Part shown: piece after piece, positions 11,461-22,712 of the stretch | Layout: each line of letters starts with the position of its first letter | How positions within the stretch are numbered: position 1 is the stretch's first letter | NCBI RefSeq assembly: GCF_901709675.1 | Contig: NC_051105.1 | Span: 12,076,604 to 12,140,603 of the forward strand | Reading direction: 5' to 3' | DNA length: 64,000 bases | From: Syngnathus acus | Lineage: Eukaryota > Chordata > Actinopteri > Syngnathiformes > Syngnathidae | Notes under the pieces: generated by a model | What the model was told of the DNA's origin: nothing | The model's input: only the letters and a program-made list of their open reading frames with translations | Database searches by the model: none | Position numbers and translations under genes: made by a program

Positions 11461-13040
11461 AGAGGCATCGTGTCTTTGCTGCAGATAAATTTAGAGCAGT
11501 TACTTTAATAAATATGGTATGCTCTAACCTACAATTTGTTGGTCAAGTCTGTCAAAGGCAGAACTGCAATTTAAAATTTGAACATTTTATACTAATATTT
11601 GGTACAGTAGTGTAAAACTATTTTTTGTCAGAGTCTATGGCATTCAAACAACAGAGGTTAAAAAAGGTATCTCAGTACTGGTGACAAATTGGAACTCACA
11701 GCATTAAGTTGGAGTTGGCGAGTTTCTGTTGCTACTATGAAGAGCCTCACTCTAAGATCACAGCAATTTTATTACAGTATCAGACAATCACAGCAATGTT
11801 TGAAGGCAAGGAGAAAACTAGTCAAACTTTTTTTTTTTCAACATTTGCAATCATTTTGTACTGGAATGGTTGTTTCAATTTAACGGACAAATGCCTTTAA
11901 TGGACGACCCTTTATCCCTATTACGTTTTTACTGTATTGACCAGGAGTTTACATTGTGACACTCATATTTTCATCTGTGCCAGGGGGAGAGGGGCATGTG
12001 ACAGGTGACTGGCTGTCGATTATCCGCACCTGTGTTTGGAAACTTGGACACATTTTTACTCCAGGCTGCTCAGTAATATCTTGGCTTCTTGCTGAGAAAA
12101 TACCAAAACATCCAACAATGCAGTCAATGGAGGACTTGATCGATTTCCCTTTGCTTCAACTGAAATCAAATGTCCAAACTAATTTGTACATGACGTAAAA
12201 GTATTTTTATGAGCGCAGACACCTGTCTATAAAAATCACTTTGCAATAGGCAGCAGTAGTGAATTGTGTGGCAAGGGTAATAGTTTCATTGTTTTCTGCT
12301 GACTCTATATTTTTCTCGCCATTCTGCACACTGACGAAAATGCCCATTTAAGATTTGGGCGGGGCTTTTCACTCACTCTACCCATCAAGACAGAACTGAG
12401 CGTTTACAGTTTCAGGAAAAAACAGATCAATGTTAAGCTAAAGATTTGAAACATGTCATCAAAATAAGGTAAGAAACATGTCTGCTTAATTTCGCATGCC
12501 AGATCATCATGCTTGAGAAAAAGGGATTCGTGGTCGACTCTTTCAATTGTGCCCCGTTAATTTCAATACATTATCAGAATATATTTGTGTTTTTTTTTTT
12601 TTCCGTTTGTTTTTTTATTTTGGGATGCAGGGGGGCGGGGTATCACGGAATCAAATATAAACATGATGTGGGCGACGTCCAGATGCTTCGTTTGATAGAG
12701 TACATCATTTGGGGGTTACATCGAACAGCGTGGACTGCAATAAGGCCAGAAACACAACAGAATACAAGATAAAAAAGATATAATACATTTAAAGGGTATA
12801 ATTAGTATGAGGAATATTATAGCCCCACTTGGGAACTTTTCACTTTTGTTGATGATGGCAGCACCATCTGGACAAAAGCGCTAGTGTTTAGCCTGAATTT
12901 CCCACGAGTGCCAGCGCAGTGTTGTGAAATCCTGAGCTCTCGCTCGCCTGGACTGAACTACATTTCTGTTACCAGTGGCTGGGTGAACGATGAATCGGAT
13001 TGTGGCCAAACAAAATCATGTAATGATGTTGAAAATAAAC
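11461..13040. other. AT-rich stretch without recognised features
   Basis: About 1.6 kb with homopolymer runs (poly-T at 11828 and 12588) and no identifiable repeat family or exon. Confidence 0.45.
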
Positions 13041-13044
13041 ATTT

Positions 13045-13118
13045 AATTTTGGTTTCGTTCAGCACTTTGAGATTCTCTGCAATGTAAAGTGCAATATAAA
13101 TATAATTTATTATTATTC
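13045..13118 (+). repeat. LINE-type 3' tail ending in (ATT)n
   Basis: The phrase CAGCACTTTGAGATTC ... GTAAAGTGCAATATAAAT followed by TTATTATTATT is the usual 3' end of a fish non-LTR retrotransposon. Only this tail is recognisable; the sequence before it is too diverged to assign. Confidence 0.5.
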
Positions 13119-13969
13119 GTATCCATATTCCCTTGGACCCCCCTACTAGTTTAGAGCTTTGAAACAGATGAACAGGGACAGAACGACCGCCCATTTTGTT
13201 GATGAGGGACAAGAAAGTTCAGAAAAAGGACTGAGGGGGCCAGAAGTGGTTTTTCATCCATCCGCGTAAGCGTCCCTATCTGAGTCAAGTACTAACTTTT
13301 TTTTTTGCATTTACCTTCTCTCCTGATATTATGTCGATATAAAACGGGAACCTTGGACCCAAACTTTTATTTTGAAATCTAAAAGCTTCCTCGAGATGCT
13401 TCCGCAGAGGAGTGTTTAGTTGGCAGTTGACCCAGATAGGGATGATTACTAAAACTTCCGTCACTGCTCAGTCCGTCATTTTTTATAACTTTCTTGTCTC
13501 CCGTTCTTCATCCGCAAAATGGGCATCCTGCTGTCTTGGACGGATGGATCGCTCCGTCCTTGGAATGGAATGCTCACCTCTCCAAAAACCTGACTGGCTT
13601 AATTTATTTTATCTACAGCATCAACTGCTTACAATATTTAGGTCATGGGTCAGGCAATCACAGGACACTTGCAGAAAAAGAACCATTCACACTTGCATTC
13701 ACTTCCAAAGACAATTCAGAATTTTCACTGAACCTAACGTGCATGTTTTGGAGAAGTTGCGGGAAGCTGGAGGACTGGGGAAAAAAACCTAGGCAAGCAC
13801 AAAGAGAATAGTCAATCTTCAAACTGGACAGCCGTTGTTGAAATTGCTGAACGTAAAACTCTAGTGTCAGCCAAAGTGCTCACCACTTGCTCCCCTGAAT
13901 ATATTTGTACTTGAATAAAATATACAAAAAGGTATTTCTTTGATTGTGGCATAAAGTCCAGGCTGTTTG
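13119..13969. other. No recognised feature
   Basis: Unique-looking AT-rich sequence. A 126-codon frame at 13412-13792 has no motif. Confidence 0.4.
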
Positions 13970-14052
13970 CCACCCCAAGTCATAGCTGGGATAGATTCCA
14001 GCGCACCCACGACCCAAGTGAGGGTAAGCATTACTGAAAATGGATGGATAAT
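13970..14052 (+). repeat. SINE family 2, 3' fragment
   Basis: Contains CATAGCTGGGATAGATTCCA and GAAAATGGATGGATA, the diverged 3' end of the same SINE that is complete at 49211-49574. Confidence 0.65.
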
Positions 14053-15175
14053 GTTATTGCTATGAGTTATTTCCTTTTATCTCCATAGAATTGAATGTAA
14101 TTATGGAACTAATATTCTTTTACGTTGAGCTTTACTGAACTCAAGAACTGTTTTCTAAAACTCTCACATGTCTGGAGCAGACATCGTCCAGTTTCACCCG
14201 CAAAGCTAGTTTAATTTTTCTACACTCATAAATAGACTCGCTTTATCTTCACCAACGGCGGGATTTAATTCCCCATGTTATTTTATTACCCTCCATTTTT
14301 GCTCTCTTACCAATACTTAATAGGTTTAGCAGACTAATGTGATGTGTGGGGAGAAAAAAACAGAGAGAAAGACAGCTAAAGGGAGTAACAAAGGTTAAGC
14401 AAGAAACTTACACAGACTGAGAATGTTGAGAGAAAAAGAGTTTCTGGTTCTGGAGAGGGAAAAAAATGATGGTTGAATGAAAGGCCTGTGCAGTAATTTC
14501 CTCCAAGCTCTGTGGTTGAGCGTGTCTGTCCATGACTGGATGAGAATGAGCTCCAGCTGCTGAGATGTGCTGCTTGCTTTGGCCCGCTCATTCTGCTCAT
14601 TTTATTGGTGCTGTCATTCTTCTCTATAAAAGAAAGTGGCCAGGCATGCGTCAATGTAACCACACTCACGACAGCCCAGGACAACTTCTGGCTCTCGGGA
14701 CCGCATACTCATCCCCGTTTGGCACCACACATTTTACAAAAAAGCTTTTAATCTCCCCCAATCAGCCTTCCACATTTCCAACAAGCTCTGATGGGAATGA
14801 AAGACACTTTCTCTTACTGAAAAAGAACGTTCAAAGGCTTCACAATTCATGTGGCTTTTGAGGAGGAGGGGGTTATGATAAAAGCTTTCTTCTGCGATTA
14901 CGTGGGAATTATGGTCATAGACAAAAGACAAAAATAATGGTGAAGTACTTCCAAGAATGTGCAGTTATTATTAATTATACAGTATAATTCAATTTTAATT
15001 GTATCTGAGGTACTTATCTCATCAATTGTTCCCGCCCTTAATTCATGAGGTCTTTTGGGGTATATTGGTGGTAGAAATTGGGATCCAACTCAAAAACAAA
15101 ACTGAACAAGGACACACTCTTGATCGTGAAAGACCATTTACACTGAGACTTTTTCTCCCATGAAACAAATGGCGT
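14053..15175. other. No recognised feature
   Basis: AT-rich sequence without a repeat family, RNA gene or exon that I can support. Confidence 0.4.
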
Positions 15176-15210
15176 AGGGAAATCCATCCATCCATTTTGG
15201 GAACTGCTTC
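15176..15210 (-). repeat. SINE family 2, 3' end scrap
   Basis: CCATCCATCCATTTTGGGAAC-like sequence is the reversed GGATGGATGG 3' end of SINE family 2. Only about 35 bp are clear. Confidence 0.45.
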
Positions 15211-15245
15211 TCCTCCATGCTAACTAGTGTTCCACCATGAATGCA

Positions 15246-15324
15246 TACCTACCTACCTACCTACCTACCTACCTACCTACCTACCTACCTACCTACCTAC
15301 CTACCTACCTACCTACCTACCTAT
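15246..15324. repeat. (ACCT)n microsatellite
   Basis: About nineteen tandem copies of the tetranucleotide ACCT, passing into CTATCTAT. Confidence 0.97.
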
Positions 15325-16550
15325 CTATATTCTCTTAATAGTGTTTTCTAATCTTTTGAAATTTACATCCCATTCACTCCAAACTTCAGGTTCATGGTGA
15401 AAAGTATCCACTCTAGGCTTTCAATATGAAGTTGCACAACATGAGAACCAACAGGTTTTTTTTTTCTATTCTAGCATGACAGTGACCCAATACGCAAAGT
15501 ACCGGAAAAGGCTGCTCAGCTATTAATTCATCAAAACAATCCTAAATAAAATTTTTAAAAAACTTTACAATGGAATTCAATTATATTTCAAAGTTAATCT
15601 GTGAATCATTTTGGCTTCCGCACGTACATGTGGAAAAACCAGCTTAAAAACAAGTAAACAACAATGATAGGGTGTGGAAACACAGAATATCGCAAAGCGC
15701 ATTGTTTTGTTGTAGTCATGAGAAACACATGAATAAAATCCATTCTGTTTTTCATCCCGAGTCCGAGCAGTTTGTTGTTGCCATGGCTCCTTGCCCAGCT
15801 AAGTATGACTCGCTTTTTATCCTTCATGCCGACCATATAATTCTAGTCAAAGGCATACAGTAAGGCATAATTCACTATGTTTATATAATGTAGATACAAA
15901 TGGGTTTTCTTTGTCGGCATAGGCAAATGCCCACATTCAGTGTCTGTGTTTGTGTCATTACTGGCAAACCACTAGTCACAGGGAATGGCGTCTGAGGTAC
16001 TGAAAATGATTCATGCACACATTCTAAAACTTTTTGGTTCAATTGAATGCATTGCTAATTCCCCGTTGGCTAACTGTTAACCGTCGTGCTGTGAGAAACA
16101 ACTAGTCATCAGAGAATGACAGCTTCTTGACAGTTTCATTAAAACCACAGATGGCAGAGGAAGTGGAGAGGAACTTGAACAAATGTGAAATGCTGGTGAA
16201 ATATGATGAAGGCCAGAGGACCTTTTTGTCAGCACAAAGTCGTGGACAACATCCCGGCCGCCTGCTTACATCTCAAATCCTTTGACTTGGAATCCGCCTT
16301 TAGAAGAGGTTCAGTAACCCTGCAGGTGAGGTCTGATTTCATATTCGTAGTGTCTCTGCCGCTGGAGGGCAAATTGCAACTGCTGCCAGTTGGGTACTAA
16401 GATGTTCTAATATTAACTGAAGTGTGGAAGATTATACTGGGAGAAATATATACTGACAAGGCACAGCAAGGAAAAATGCATGACATTGCTAAAGAAAAAG
16501 GCCCCAAAGTATATCACCATTTATATTAGCTTTGTAGCAGTTGTCTGCTT
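15325..16550. other. No recognised feature
   Basis: Single-copy-looking AT-rich DNA. I see no exon with splice signals nor a known repeat. Confidence 0.4.
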
Positions 16551-17185
16551 CACAGTGCAGAGGTTGTAGGTGCGATTCCCGGTTCCGGGCTTCCCGTGTG
16601 AAGTTTGCATGTTCTCCCTGTGCCTGTGTGAGATTTTTCCAGGTACTATGGTTTCGTCTCACATTCCAAAAACAAGCGTGGTAGGCAAACCAGCTCAGTG
16701 GCCTAGTGGTAGAGTGTCCGCCCTGAGACTGGAAGGTTGTGGGTTCAAACCCCGGCCGGGTCATACCAAAGACTATAAAAATGGGACCCATTGCCTCCCT
16801 GCTTGGCACTCAGCATTAAGGGTTGGAATTGGGGGGTTAGATCACCAACTGATTCCCGAGCGCGGCACCGCTGCTGCTCACTGCTCCCCTCTCCCCCAGG
16901 GGATGGATTAAAATCACACGGGGATGGGTTAAATGCAGAGGACAAATTTCACCACACCCAGGTGTGTGTGTGACGATCATTGGGACTTTTTTTTTTTTTA
17001 AAACCAAGTACTCTAAACTCCTTGTAAGTGTGAGTGTGAATGTATTGTCTATGTGTGCCCTGCGATTGGCTGGCAATCGGTTCAGGGTGTACCCCGCTCC
17101 TGCCTAGAGACCGCTGGAATAGACTCCAGCACCACCCCGACCCTTGTTAGGATAAGCGGTTCAGATAATGAATGCATGATGGATG
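16551..17185 (+). mobile_element. SINE family 2, split by SINE family 1
   Basis: The left part (16551-16692) starts with a diverged tRNA-like head (B box GGTGCGATTCCC) and continues through the conserved body with GTGTGAAGTTTGCATGTTCT. The right part (17001-17185) resumes with ACTCTAAACTCCTTG ... GCGATTGGCTGGCAA ... CTGGAATAGACTCCAGCA and ends near GATAATGAATGCATGATGG. The insertion between them is SINE family 1, so family 1 moved after this family 2 copy was in place. A complete, less diverged copy lies at 49211-49574. Confidence 0.8.
16693..17000 (+). mobile_element. tRNA-derived SINE, family 1, copy b
   Basis: Complete SINE starting GCTCAGTGGCCTAGTGG, with A box TAGTGGTAGAGTGTCCG and B box GGGTTCAAACCCC, a body of about 200 bp and a poly-T 3' tail after GATCATTGGGAC. 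The 6 bp AAACCA is duplicated at 16687-16692 and 17001-17006. The boxes are those of a polymerase III promoter; there is no tRNA cloverleaf, so it is not a tRNA gene. Confidence 0.9.
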
Positions 17186-18297
17186 ATCTACAACTAAAAT
17201 ACTAGTAAGATTTCATTAACAATATCCCAATAAATAAAGATAATCAATTATGGCAACTTGAACCATGGCTCTTCAGTTCCAAAGCCCAAGTCCTTATAGA
17301 TGATACTGCCATCCACTTTCTGGTATAAAATGATGCGTTCACTCGTGTCGAATGCATACACAGAAATGCATGGCATCCTGGATGTCCTTGTGAATATGAA
17401 TTTCCTCATTTCACAGTCGACCCACCACACCGTCCTTCATACTCCTTGGATTCCAACTATCATCTATCCGCCTGTTCCCTTTTTTGTCTGCTTCCCACCT
17501 GCAGGACCAGAGGACATTCTGTTTTTCCTTGCTGATTAACCTCTCCCGGCCCAGAGGAAGGTCTCTGGCTGTGCTGTCTCTATATATTCCAGAAACGCTG
17601 CAATGATTTGAAGCCGCCCAGGGCTCTATTGTGATTGACATCAGTTTAAGGCATGGGCGTGTACTAAAAGTCAGGCCATGGATACGAAAAATAACACAAC
17701 TGTCTTCGTTTGCATGCATTGTTTTTCCCCCCCTCTGTTCGACACTGGGTAACGCTTTCAAATTAACAGATCGAATTCATCAAAACTACCAAATTTGTTT
17801 ACAAATAAATCTCTTGGACAAATATTGCTTGGGTCATGAACTGTGCTTCCTGGCATCCATGCGTAATGCTCAGTTGTGTTTTCTGTCATACAGTGAAAAG
17901 GTCATTCTCTCTGTGCATCACATATTCCAGGTACATCTGAACCTCGATTTTATATGCTTCGATTCCACGCAACTTTCTGTCTAATGCGTTTTGGTCATGG
18001 ACCCCAATATAGTTGTAAATACATTTTCAAGTAGTATTTTAAATGGATGCTATAAGGACCGTGTGAAGCAAAATGACTAGCGCGTAAACCTTAGTGTTAG
18101 TGATTTAATAAATTTATGTGAACAATTTAAAGGCGTTACACAATAAGAAGTCGGGTTGTTTGATCTTTATAACTACTTATTACAGTGTTACGGATAGGTA
18201 GGATGGTTTTTGATTCGGAAAGAGGAAAGCTCGCGGCAGCACCTCCTCCACACAGTCACTCACAAGTCAAAGAGCGTGGCCGGAGGCTGTAGTAGAA
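17186..18297. other. Mostly unrecognised; holds a short ORF of interest
   Basis: No repeat family is evident. A 61-codon minus-strand open frame at about 17248-17430 is discussed under findings. On the plus strand a pyrimidine tract followed by CCTGCAGG near 17500 resembles a splice acceptor but is not followed by a credible exon. Confidence 0.4.
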
Positions 18298-18617
18298 TAC
18301 CGTATTGGCCCAATTATAAGACGACCCTGATTATAAGACGACCCCCTCTTTTTCAAGACTCAAGTTTGAAAAAATACTTTTTGCCTCAAGCTTGAAAAAA
18401 GACTTTTTGAACACCAAATTTAATTTTTATACAGAAAATAATCACAGTCCATCTGAAACAAATGATTATAACAATATATTCGAGAGAAAAAGCATGTTAT
18501 TTTGCCTCATTCAAATCATGCAAAAACTGTCTATCGAATCTTAATATCTGAACATTTAAACATGTAAACTAAAGTGCAATCGCATTTGTAAATGAATGGC
18601 TTCTGGTTTTTGAAATG

Positions 18618-18930
18618 TAAGTCAAAGTCAAAGTCTGCTTTATTGTCAATTTCTTCACGTCAAGACACACAAAGAGATCGAAATTACGTTTCCCACTATC
18701 CCACGGTGACAATACATATTACACAATATACATACAAGTAAACAACACAAAAAGTAAAAACAAGAAGGCACAACCAATGAATAAATAAGAGCGATGAATA
18801 AATAATAAATAAACAAATAACATAAATAAGTAAATAAATACGTAAGAGGCGCAAAAATGGAGCAAGTGTGCATGCAGCAGACAGTCAAATAAACCAATCT
18901 ACTGTGATAAAACAACAAAATTGCAATAAC
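18618..18930 (-). mobile_element. L2-type LINE, 3' UTR only
   Basis: Minus-strand copy of the 3' untranslated region that also ends the LINE at 26327-30345. Shared features are the (GTCAAA)n end, GACACACAAAGAGATCGAAA, CCCACTATCCCACGGTGAC and the GCAAAAATGGAGCAAGTGTG block. It is a 5'-truncated insertion of about 310 bp with no coding part. Confidence 0.85.
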
Positions 18931-19261
18931 TGGATTAACCATCAAAGTGAAGTCTAACTGAAACTAGTCTTGAAACAAATCTGAAGAAGGAAAAACATTG
19001 CAATAAATTAATGCAAACTGCTACTGCTATTGTTGGGGAACCTGAGGACTGTATAGGGGGTTGGCTCGGATGGTTATGCTCTTTTCGCCCCTGGGTGTCG
19101 GTCAGAACACAGGAGGGAAGACGTGGTTCAGTTTTGATTGCTTTACTGAATTATTGGCAAAAATGTAACAGGCACTATGGCTCATAGGGGCATACAGGCA
19201 AACTGGCAAAAGTGTATGGTGTGAAGCGTGTGAAGGGTGTGTGTGGTCTGTGGGGTGTGTG

Positions 19262-20088
19262 TGTGGTTTCCGACCACAATCCGTTCCAGAAGGCTGTTCG
19301 AGAAGTGAATCGCTCGAATTCCGAATAATGGTTTCCCATTACAAATAATGGGAAAAAAATGTAATCCGTTCCAAGCATAAAAACGCCTTTTTTAAAGCAT
19401 TTTTTCGTTTGAGCATTTTTGTCCGATCACGCAACTGCAGCGCACCGCCGAACGCCCAACCGTAGCGCGTCGCCGACCGCGCAACTGCACCGCGCTGGTC
19501 GCATTATTGTGACAGAGCCGTCACTGAAATTTAGAAAATATTTTTAAAGTCCTGATGTACTATCCAAAATTTAAGTGGACATCAGTGCGCAGGGAGCTTA
19601 ATTTTGTCCGATCGCGCAACTGCAGTGCACCGCCGAACGCGCAACCGTAGCGCGCCGCCGACCGCGCAACTGCACCGCGCTGGTCGCATTATTGTGACAG
19701 AGCGATCGCTAAAATTTCGAAAATATTTTTAAAGTCCTAATGGACTTTCCAAAATTTAAGTGGACCTCAGTTGGCAGGGAGCTTAATTTGGTCCGATCGC
19801 GCAACCGCAGCGCGCCGGGCGCTCACTGTCGCATTGTCTTTGTGTTTTAGGATGGCTTTACTGCTCCCACTTGCTTCCTTTGGAGACATGATTAGAGTTG
19901 ATGCAATCCTCAGAGTAACGAGAATGTAATAACGAACGGAGTCAGTTGGCATGCGGGTCCTCTAGGCTCATCTCGCGAGGTTCAACAACCGAATTTCGTC
20001 CGACATCCGATGCAAAAAAATCTCAAATTTTTTGTTCGAATACCGATTTGTTCGAGAACCGGGACGTTCGAAAACTGAGGCTCCACTG
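19262..20088. mobile_element. Tigger-like element, left end truncated
   Basis: The right end reads TTCGAAAACTGAGGCTCCACTG followed by TA at 20089-20090; the reverse, CAGTGGAGCCTCAGTTTTCG, is a classic pogo/Tigger end. The matching left end is not present; the left part begins near TTTCCGACCACAATCCGTTCC. The interior contains the 185 bp tandem repeat. No transposase frame. Confidence 0.6.
19421..19835. repeat. 185 bp tandem repeat, about 2.2 copies
   Basis: The phrase GTCCGATC(A/G)CGCAAC starts units at 19421, 19606 and 19791, an exact spacing of 185 bp twice. Each unit has a GC-rich half (GCACCGCCGAACGC ... CTGCACCGCGCTGG) and an AT-rich half (GAAAATATTTTTAAAGTCCT). The third copy stops after about 45 bp. 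Confidence 0.9.
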
Positions 20089-20478
20089 TACTCACTTTGT
20101 GTCAAAGACGCACACGATCACAGCAACTGTCGATACCTGCAACCTTTAACTTACCTTTGCGAATAAGCTCCAACAATCGCGATAAGCTGAGGTAACTCAC
20201 GCGAGACGTAAGGCACGGTGACGTAACTTCGCTCTAAAGGTATCTGGCGCTATGTAGTGTTGTGAATGGTTATAATGTCTAGACCCGGATTGTAAGACGG
20301 CCCCCACTTTTTAAGTCTTATTTCTATGCAAAAAACATTGTCTTATATTTGGCCCAATACATGGCTGAAGTGGCTGCTTCATTCTCTCTTCCATCCAATT
20401 CACATAGCATCAAAATGACTTACTCAATCCGCCTGATATCGTCATCTGCGTATTGCTTCTCTTAATAAAATGTCAATG

Positions 20479-20946
20479 TGTCACGAACGGAGTGTGGAAA
20501 TGGAGCAGGGCGACCAAGTGCAGCTTGGACCAGGGTTTATTGACGAACTCAAAAGACATACTCGGCAAACTAACATAACTTACTGACAAAATCAACAACA
20601 GGAACCGAACAGAGACTTGAGACAAAACAGACAGGGTGGCATTACCATGACAGCAGCAAAAGCACGCAATGCTCCGACAGGGAGTGACAGACAGGACTTA
20701 ATATACAAGACAGGTAACGAGAGGCAGGTGAGAATGATCGCACTGATCATGGGCACACAGGAGGGGTGGGGCGAGCACACAGACACTGACATACTATGGA
20801 CATGATCACATAGGATGGGAGGGGCGACGCGAACAGAAACTATGGCAACCTAGACACAAAGCAAAACTGGGGACGAGACATGACAGAACCCGAACAGAAA
20901 CCATGGCAACCTAGACACCTAACAAAACTGGGGACGAGACATGACA
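20479..20946 (-). repeat. LTR of the satellite-bearing LTR element
   Basis: On the minus strand it starts TGTCATGTCTCGTCCCC and ends TTCGTGACA. It aligns by eye with the plus-strand LTR at 50825-51266, including GGTCCAAGCTGCACTTGG and an AATAAA near the 3' side. A 61 bp tandem duplication at its minus-strand start (edges at 20885 and 20946) makes the exact border ambiguous. Upstream on the minus strand lies a purine run, GTGGGGGAGGTT, fitting a polypurine tract, so this is the 3' LTR of the internal region at 20947-22180. Confidence 0.8.
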
Positions 20947-21179
20947 GAACCTCCCCCACAAGGGACGGCTCCCGACGTCCCAAAAACCCAACCCCCCACG
21001 GTGGCACGCGGGAGGGCGGGGGTAAGCGCACCAGTCCAGACGACCCTACTGGTTTTCGAAATAGCTTGAACGGCGCACGGCAGCGACTGGGGAAACAACC
21101 GCACTCGGCGGCGACTTGGGGGACAGAACTGCACTCAGCGGCGTCCAGGGGCCCAGGGCCACACTCGCGGCACACACTG

Positions 21180-21480
21180 GGGACCTGAACCGAAATCGGC
21201 AGCAACTTGGGGGACAGAACTGCACGCAGCGGCGGTCAGGGGCCCAGGGCCACAATCGCGGCACACACTGGGGGCCTGACGCGCAATCGGCAGCAACTTG
21301 GGGAACAGAACTGCACTCAGCGGAGGTCAGGGGCCCAGGGCCACAATCGCGGCACACACTGGGGGCCTGACGCGCAATCGGCAGCAATTTGGGGAACAGA
21401 ACTGCACTCAGCGAAGGTCAGGGGCCCAGGGCCACAATCGCGGCACACACTGGGGGCCTGACGCGCAATCGGCAGCAACT
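21180..21480. repeat. 91 bp tandem array in the LTR element
   Basis: At least three units with exact 91 bp spacing (21271, 21362, 21453); key phrases are GACGCGCAATCGGCAGCAAC and CCAGGGCCACAATCGCGGC. The plus-strand element at 52086-52376 has the same unit and period. Confidence 0.9.
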
Positions 21481-21484
21481 TTGG

Positions 21485-21615
21485 GGGACATGAACCGCAC
21501 TCGGGCGGCGACTTGGGGGACATGAACCGCACTCGGACGGCGACTTGGGGGACATGAACCGCACTCGGGCGGCGACTTGGGGGACATGAACCGCACTCGG
21601 GCGGCGACTCGGGGA
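21485..21615. repeat. 32 bp tandem array in the LTR element
   Basis: TGAACCGCAC recurs at 21491, 21523, 21555 and 21587, exactly 32 bp apart. The plus-strand copy has a related 34 bp unit. Units are contiguous without spacers. Confidence 0.9.
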
Positions 21616-22180
21616 AACAGAACCGCAAACGGCGGCAACTCAGGGACAGAACCGCGCTCGGCGGAAACTCGGGGAACGGAACCGTGCTCGGCGGAAACTT
21701 GAAAAGTCAGAGCCGCAATTGGCGGCAGTTTGAAGTCCGGACCGCAATCAGCGGCAATTGGAAGGCGGAGCTGTGCGCAGCGGCAAGAGTCAGCACGCGC
21801 TGCAGCAGTGGGGGTGGGGCCATGGACGATCGCGGGTCCGGTGCAGCTGGCTTGAATCTGGCGACGCCCGCGGGTCCTGCAACGCTGAGGTGGAGCCCGA
21901 TGGCGACCGCGAGTCCAATGACGCCGGGAGGCACTCCGATGGCGGCCGCGGGTCCGGCGTTGCGGCAGCGAAGTCCGATGACTGTCGCGGAGCCGATGGC
22001 GCCGGGAGGAACTCCGATGGCGGCAGCGAGTCCGGCGTCGCTGGAGCGAAGTCCGATGGCGACAGCGGAGCCGATCGCGCTGGAACATGCTCGGACGACG
22101 GACGCGGCTCGGGCGTCGCAGACAGGAGCTGGTGGTGGAGGAAGGTCCAAGCGCTGGTCGCTGTAATGGTCGGAGCATTC

Positions 22181-22495
22181 TGTCACGAACCATGACAGCA
22201 GCAAAAGCACGCAATGCTCCGACAGGGAGTGACAGACAGACAGGACTTAATATACAAGACAGGTAACGAGAGGCAGGTGAGAATGATCGCACTGATCATG
22301 GGCACACAGGAGGGGTGGGGCGAGCACACAGACACTGACATACTATGGACATGATCACACAGGATGGGAGGGGCGACGCGAACAGAAACTATGGCAACCT
22401 AGACACATAGCAAAACTGGGGACGAGACATGACAGAACCCGAACAGAAATCATGGTAACCTAGACACCTAACAAAACTGGGGACGAGACATGACA
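22181..22495 (-). repeat. Second, internally deleted LTR
   Basis: Same LTR as 20479-20946, but about 160 bp of the R/U5 part, including the polyadenylation signal region, is missing: TGTCACGAAC joins directly to CATGACAGCAGC. On its outer side (22496-22570) the polypurine and neighbouring internal sequence appears again, so the order is LTR, interior, deleted LTR, interior, as in a tandem element. Confidence 0.75.
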
Positions 22496-22575
22496 GAACC
22501 CCCCCCACAAGGGACGGCTCCCGACGTCCCAAAAACCCAACCCCCCATGGCGGCACGCGGGAGGTAAGCGCACAT
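22496..22575 (-). repeat. Second piece of LTR-element interior
   Basis: Repeats the sequence next to the 20946 LTR edge (GGGACGGCTCCCGACGTCCC, ACCCAACCCCCCATGG, GCACGCGGGAGG), then diverges after GTAAGCGCAC. It marks a partial second unit upstream of the deleted LTR. Confidence 0.7.
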
Positions 22576-22690
22576 GACACGATGTGTGTGGAGAATTCAC
22601 GGTGACGGACGGCAAACGGACCCCTTCGGCTGCCCAACAACATGATGCATGACCTAAATTAACGTAACAAAGGACCTCTTCGGCCTTTCC

Positions 22691-22712
22691 AAAAAAAAAA
22701 AAAAAAAAAAAA
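22691..22712. repeat. Poly-A tract
   Basis: 22 consecutive A residues. It follows GGCCTTTCC and could be the tail of an unidentified retroposed sequence, but no source element is recognisable. Confidence 0.8.

Larger units (their letters stand above)
18300..20362. mobile_element. TA-flanked DNA transposon with later insertions
   Basis: Left end CCGTATTGGCCCAATTATAAG (TA at 18298-18299) and right end CTTATATTTGGCCCAATAC form imperfect terminal inverted repeats. Short internal repeats such as ATTATAAGACGACC lie near both ends. No transposase is visible. About 2 kb long because it contains a LINE 3' end (18618-18930), sequence with a Tigger-like right end at 20088, and a 185 bp tandem repeat. 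The right border is diverged and may be off by a few bases. Confidence 0.65.
20947..22180 (-). mobile_element. Internal region of the LTR element: repeat arrays, no pol
   Basis: On the minus strand it opens GAATGCTCCGACCATTACAG, as in the plus-strand copy at 51267. There follow a GC-rich section of about 78 bp quasi-repeats (about 21830-22080), an array of 32 bp units (about 21485-21615; spacing 32 three times), an array of 91 bp units (about 21180-21480; GGGGCCTGAC at 21271, 21362 and 21453) and a polypurine tract. No gag zinc knuckle, protease, RT or integrase motif is visible. Long frames occur in several phases only because the repeats lack stops. It is therefore a non-autonomous element. 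Confidence 0.75.

Noticed and set aside
16693-16775. tRNA-gene-like A and B boxes
   Set aside because: The sequence is the head of a dispersed SINE with four other copies here; no cloverleaf or anticodon arm is evident.
17480-17540. Plus-strand splice-acceptor-like site with short ORF
   Set aside because: The pyrimidine tract and CAG are present but the following sequence hits a stop after about 12 codons and shows no protein similarity that I can recognise.
21485-21615. Regular 32 bp repeats resembling a CRISPR array
   Set aside because: Units are contiguous without unique spacers, lie inside an LTR element and the genome is eukaryotic.
21408-22292. 294-codon minus-strand open frame
   Set aside because: The GC-rich tandem arrays lack stops in several frames; the product is a repetitive Arg/Ser/Pro string with no gag or pol motif, and the other frames are equally open.
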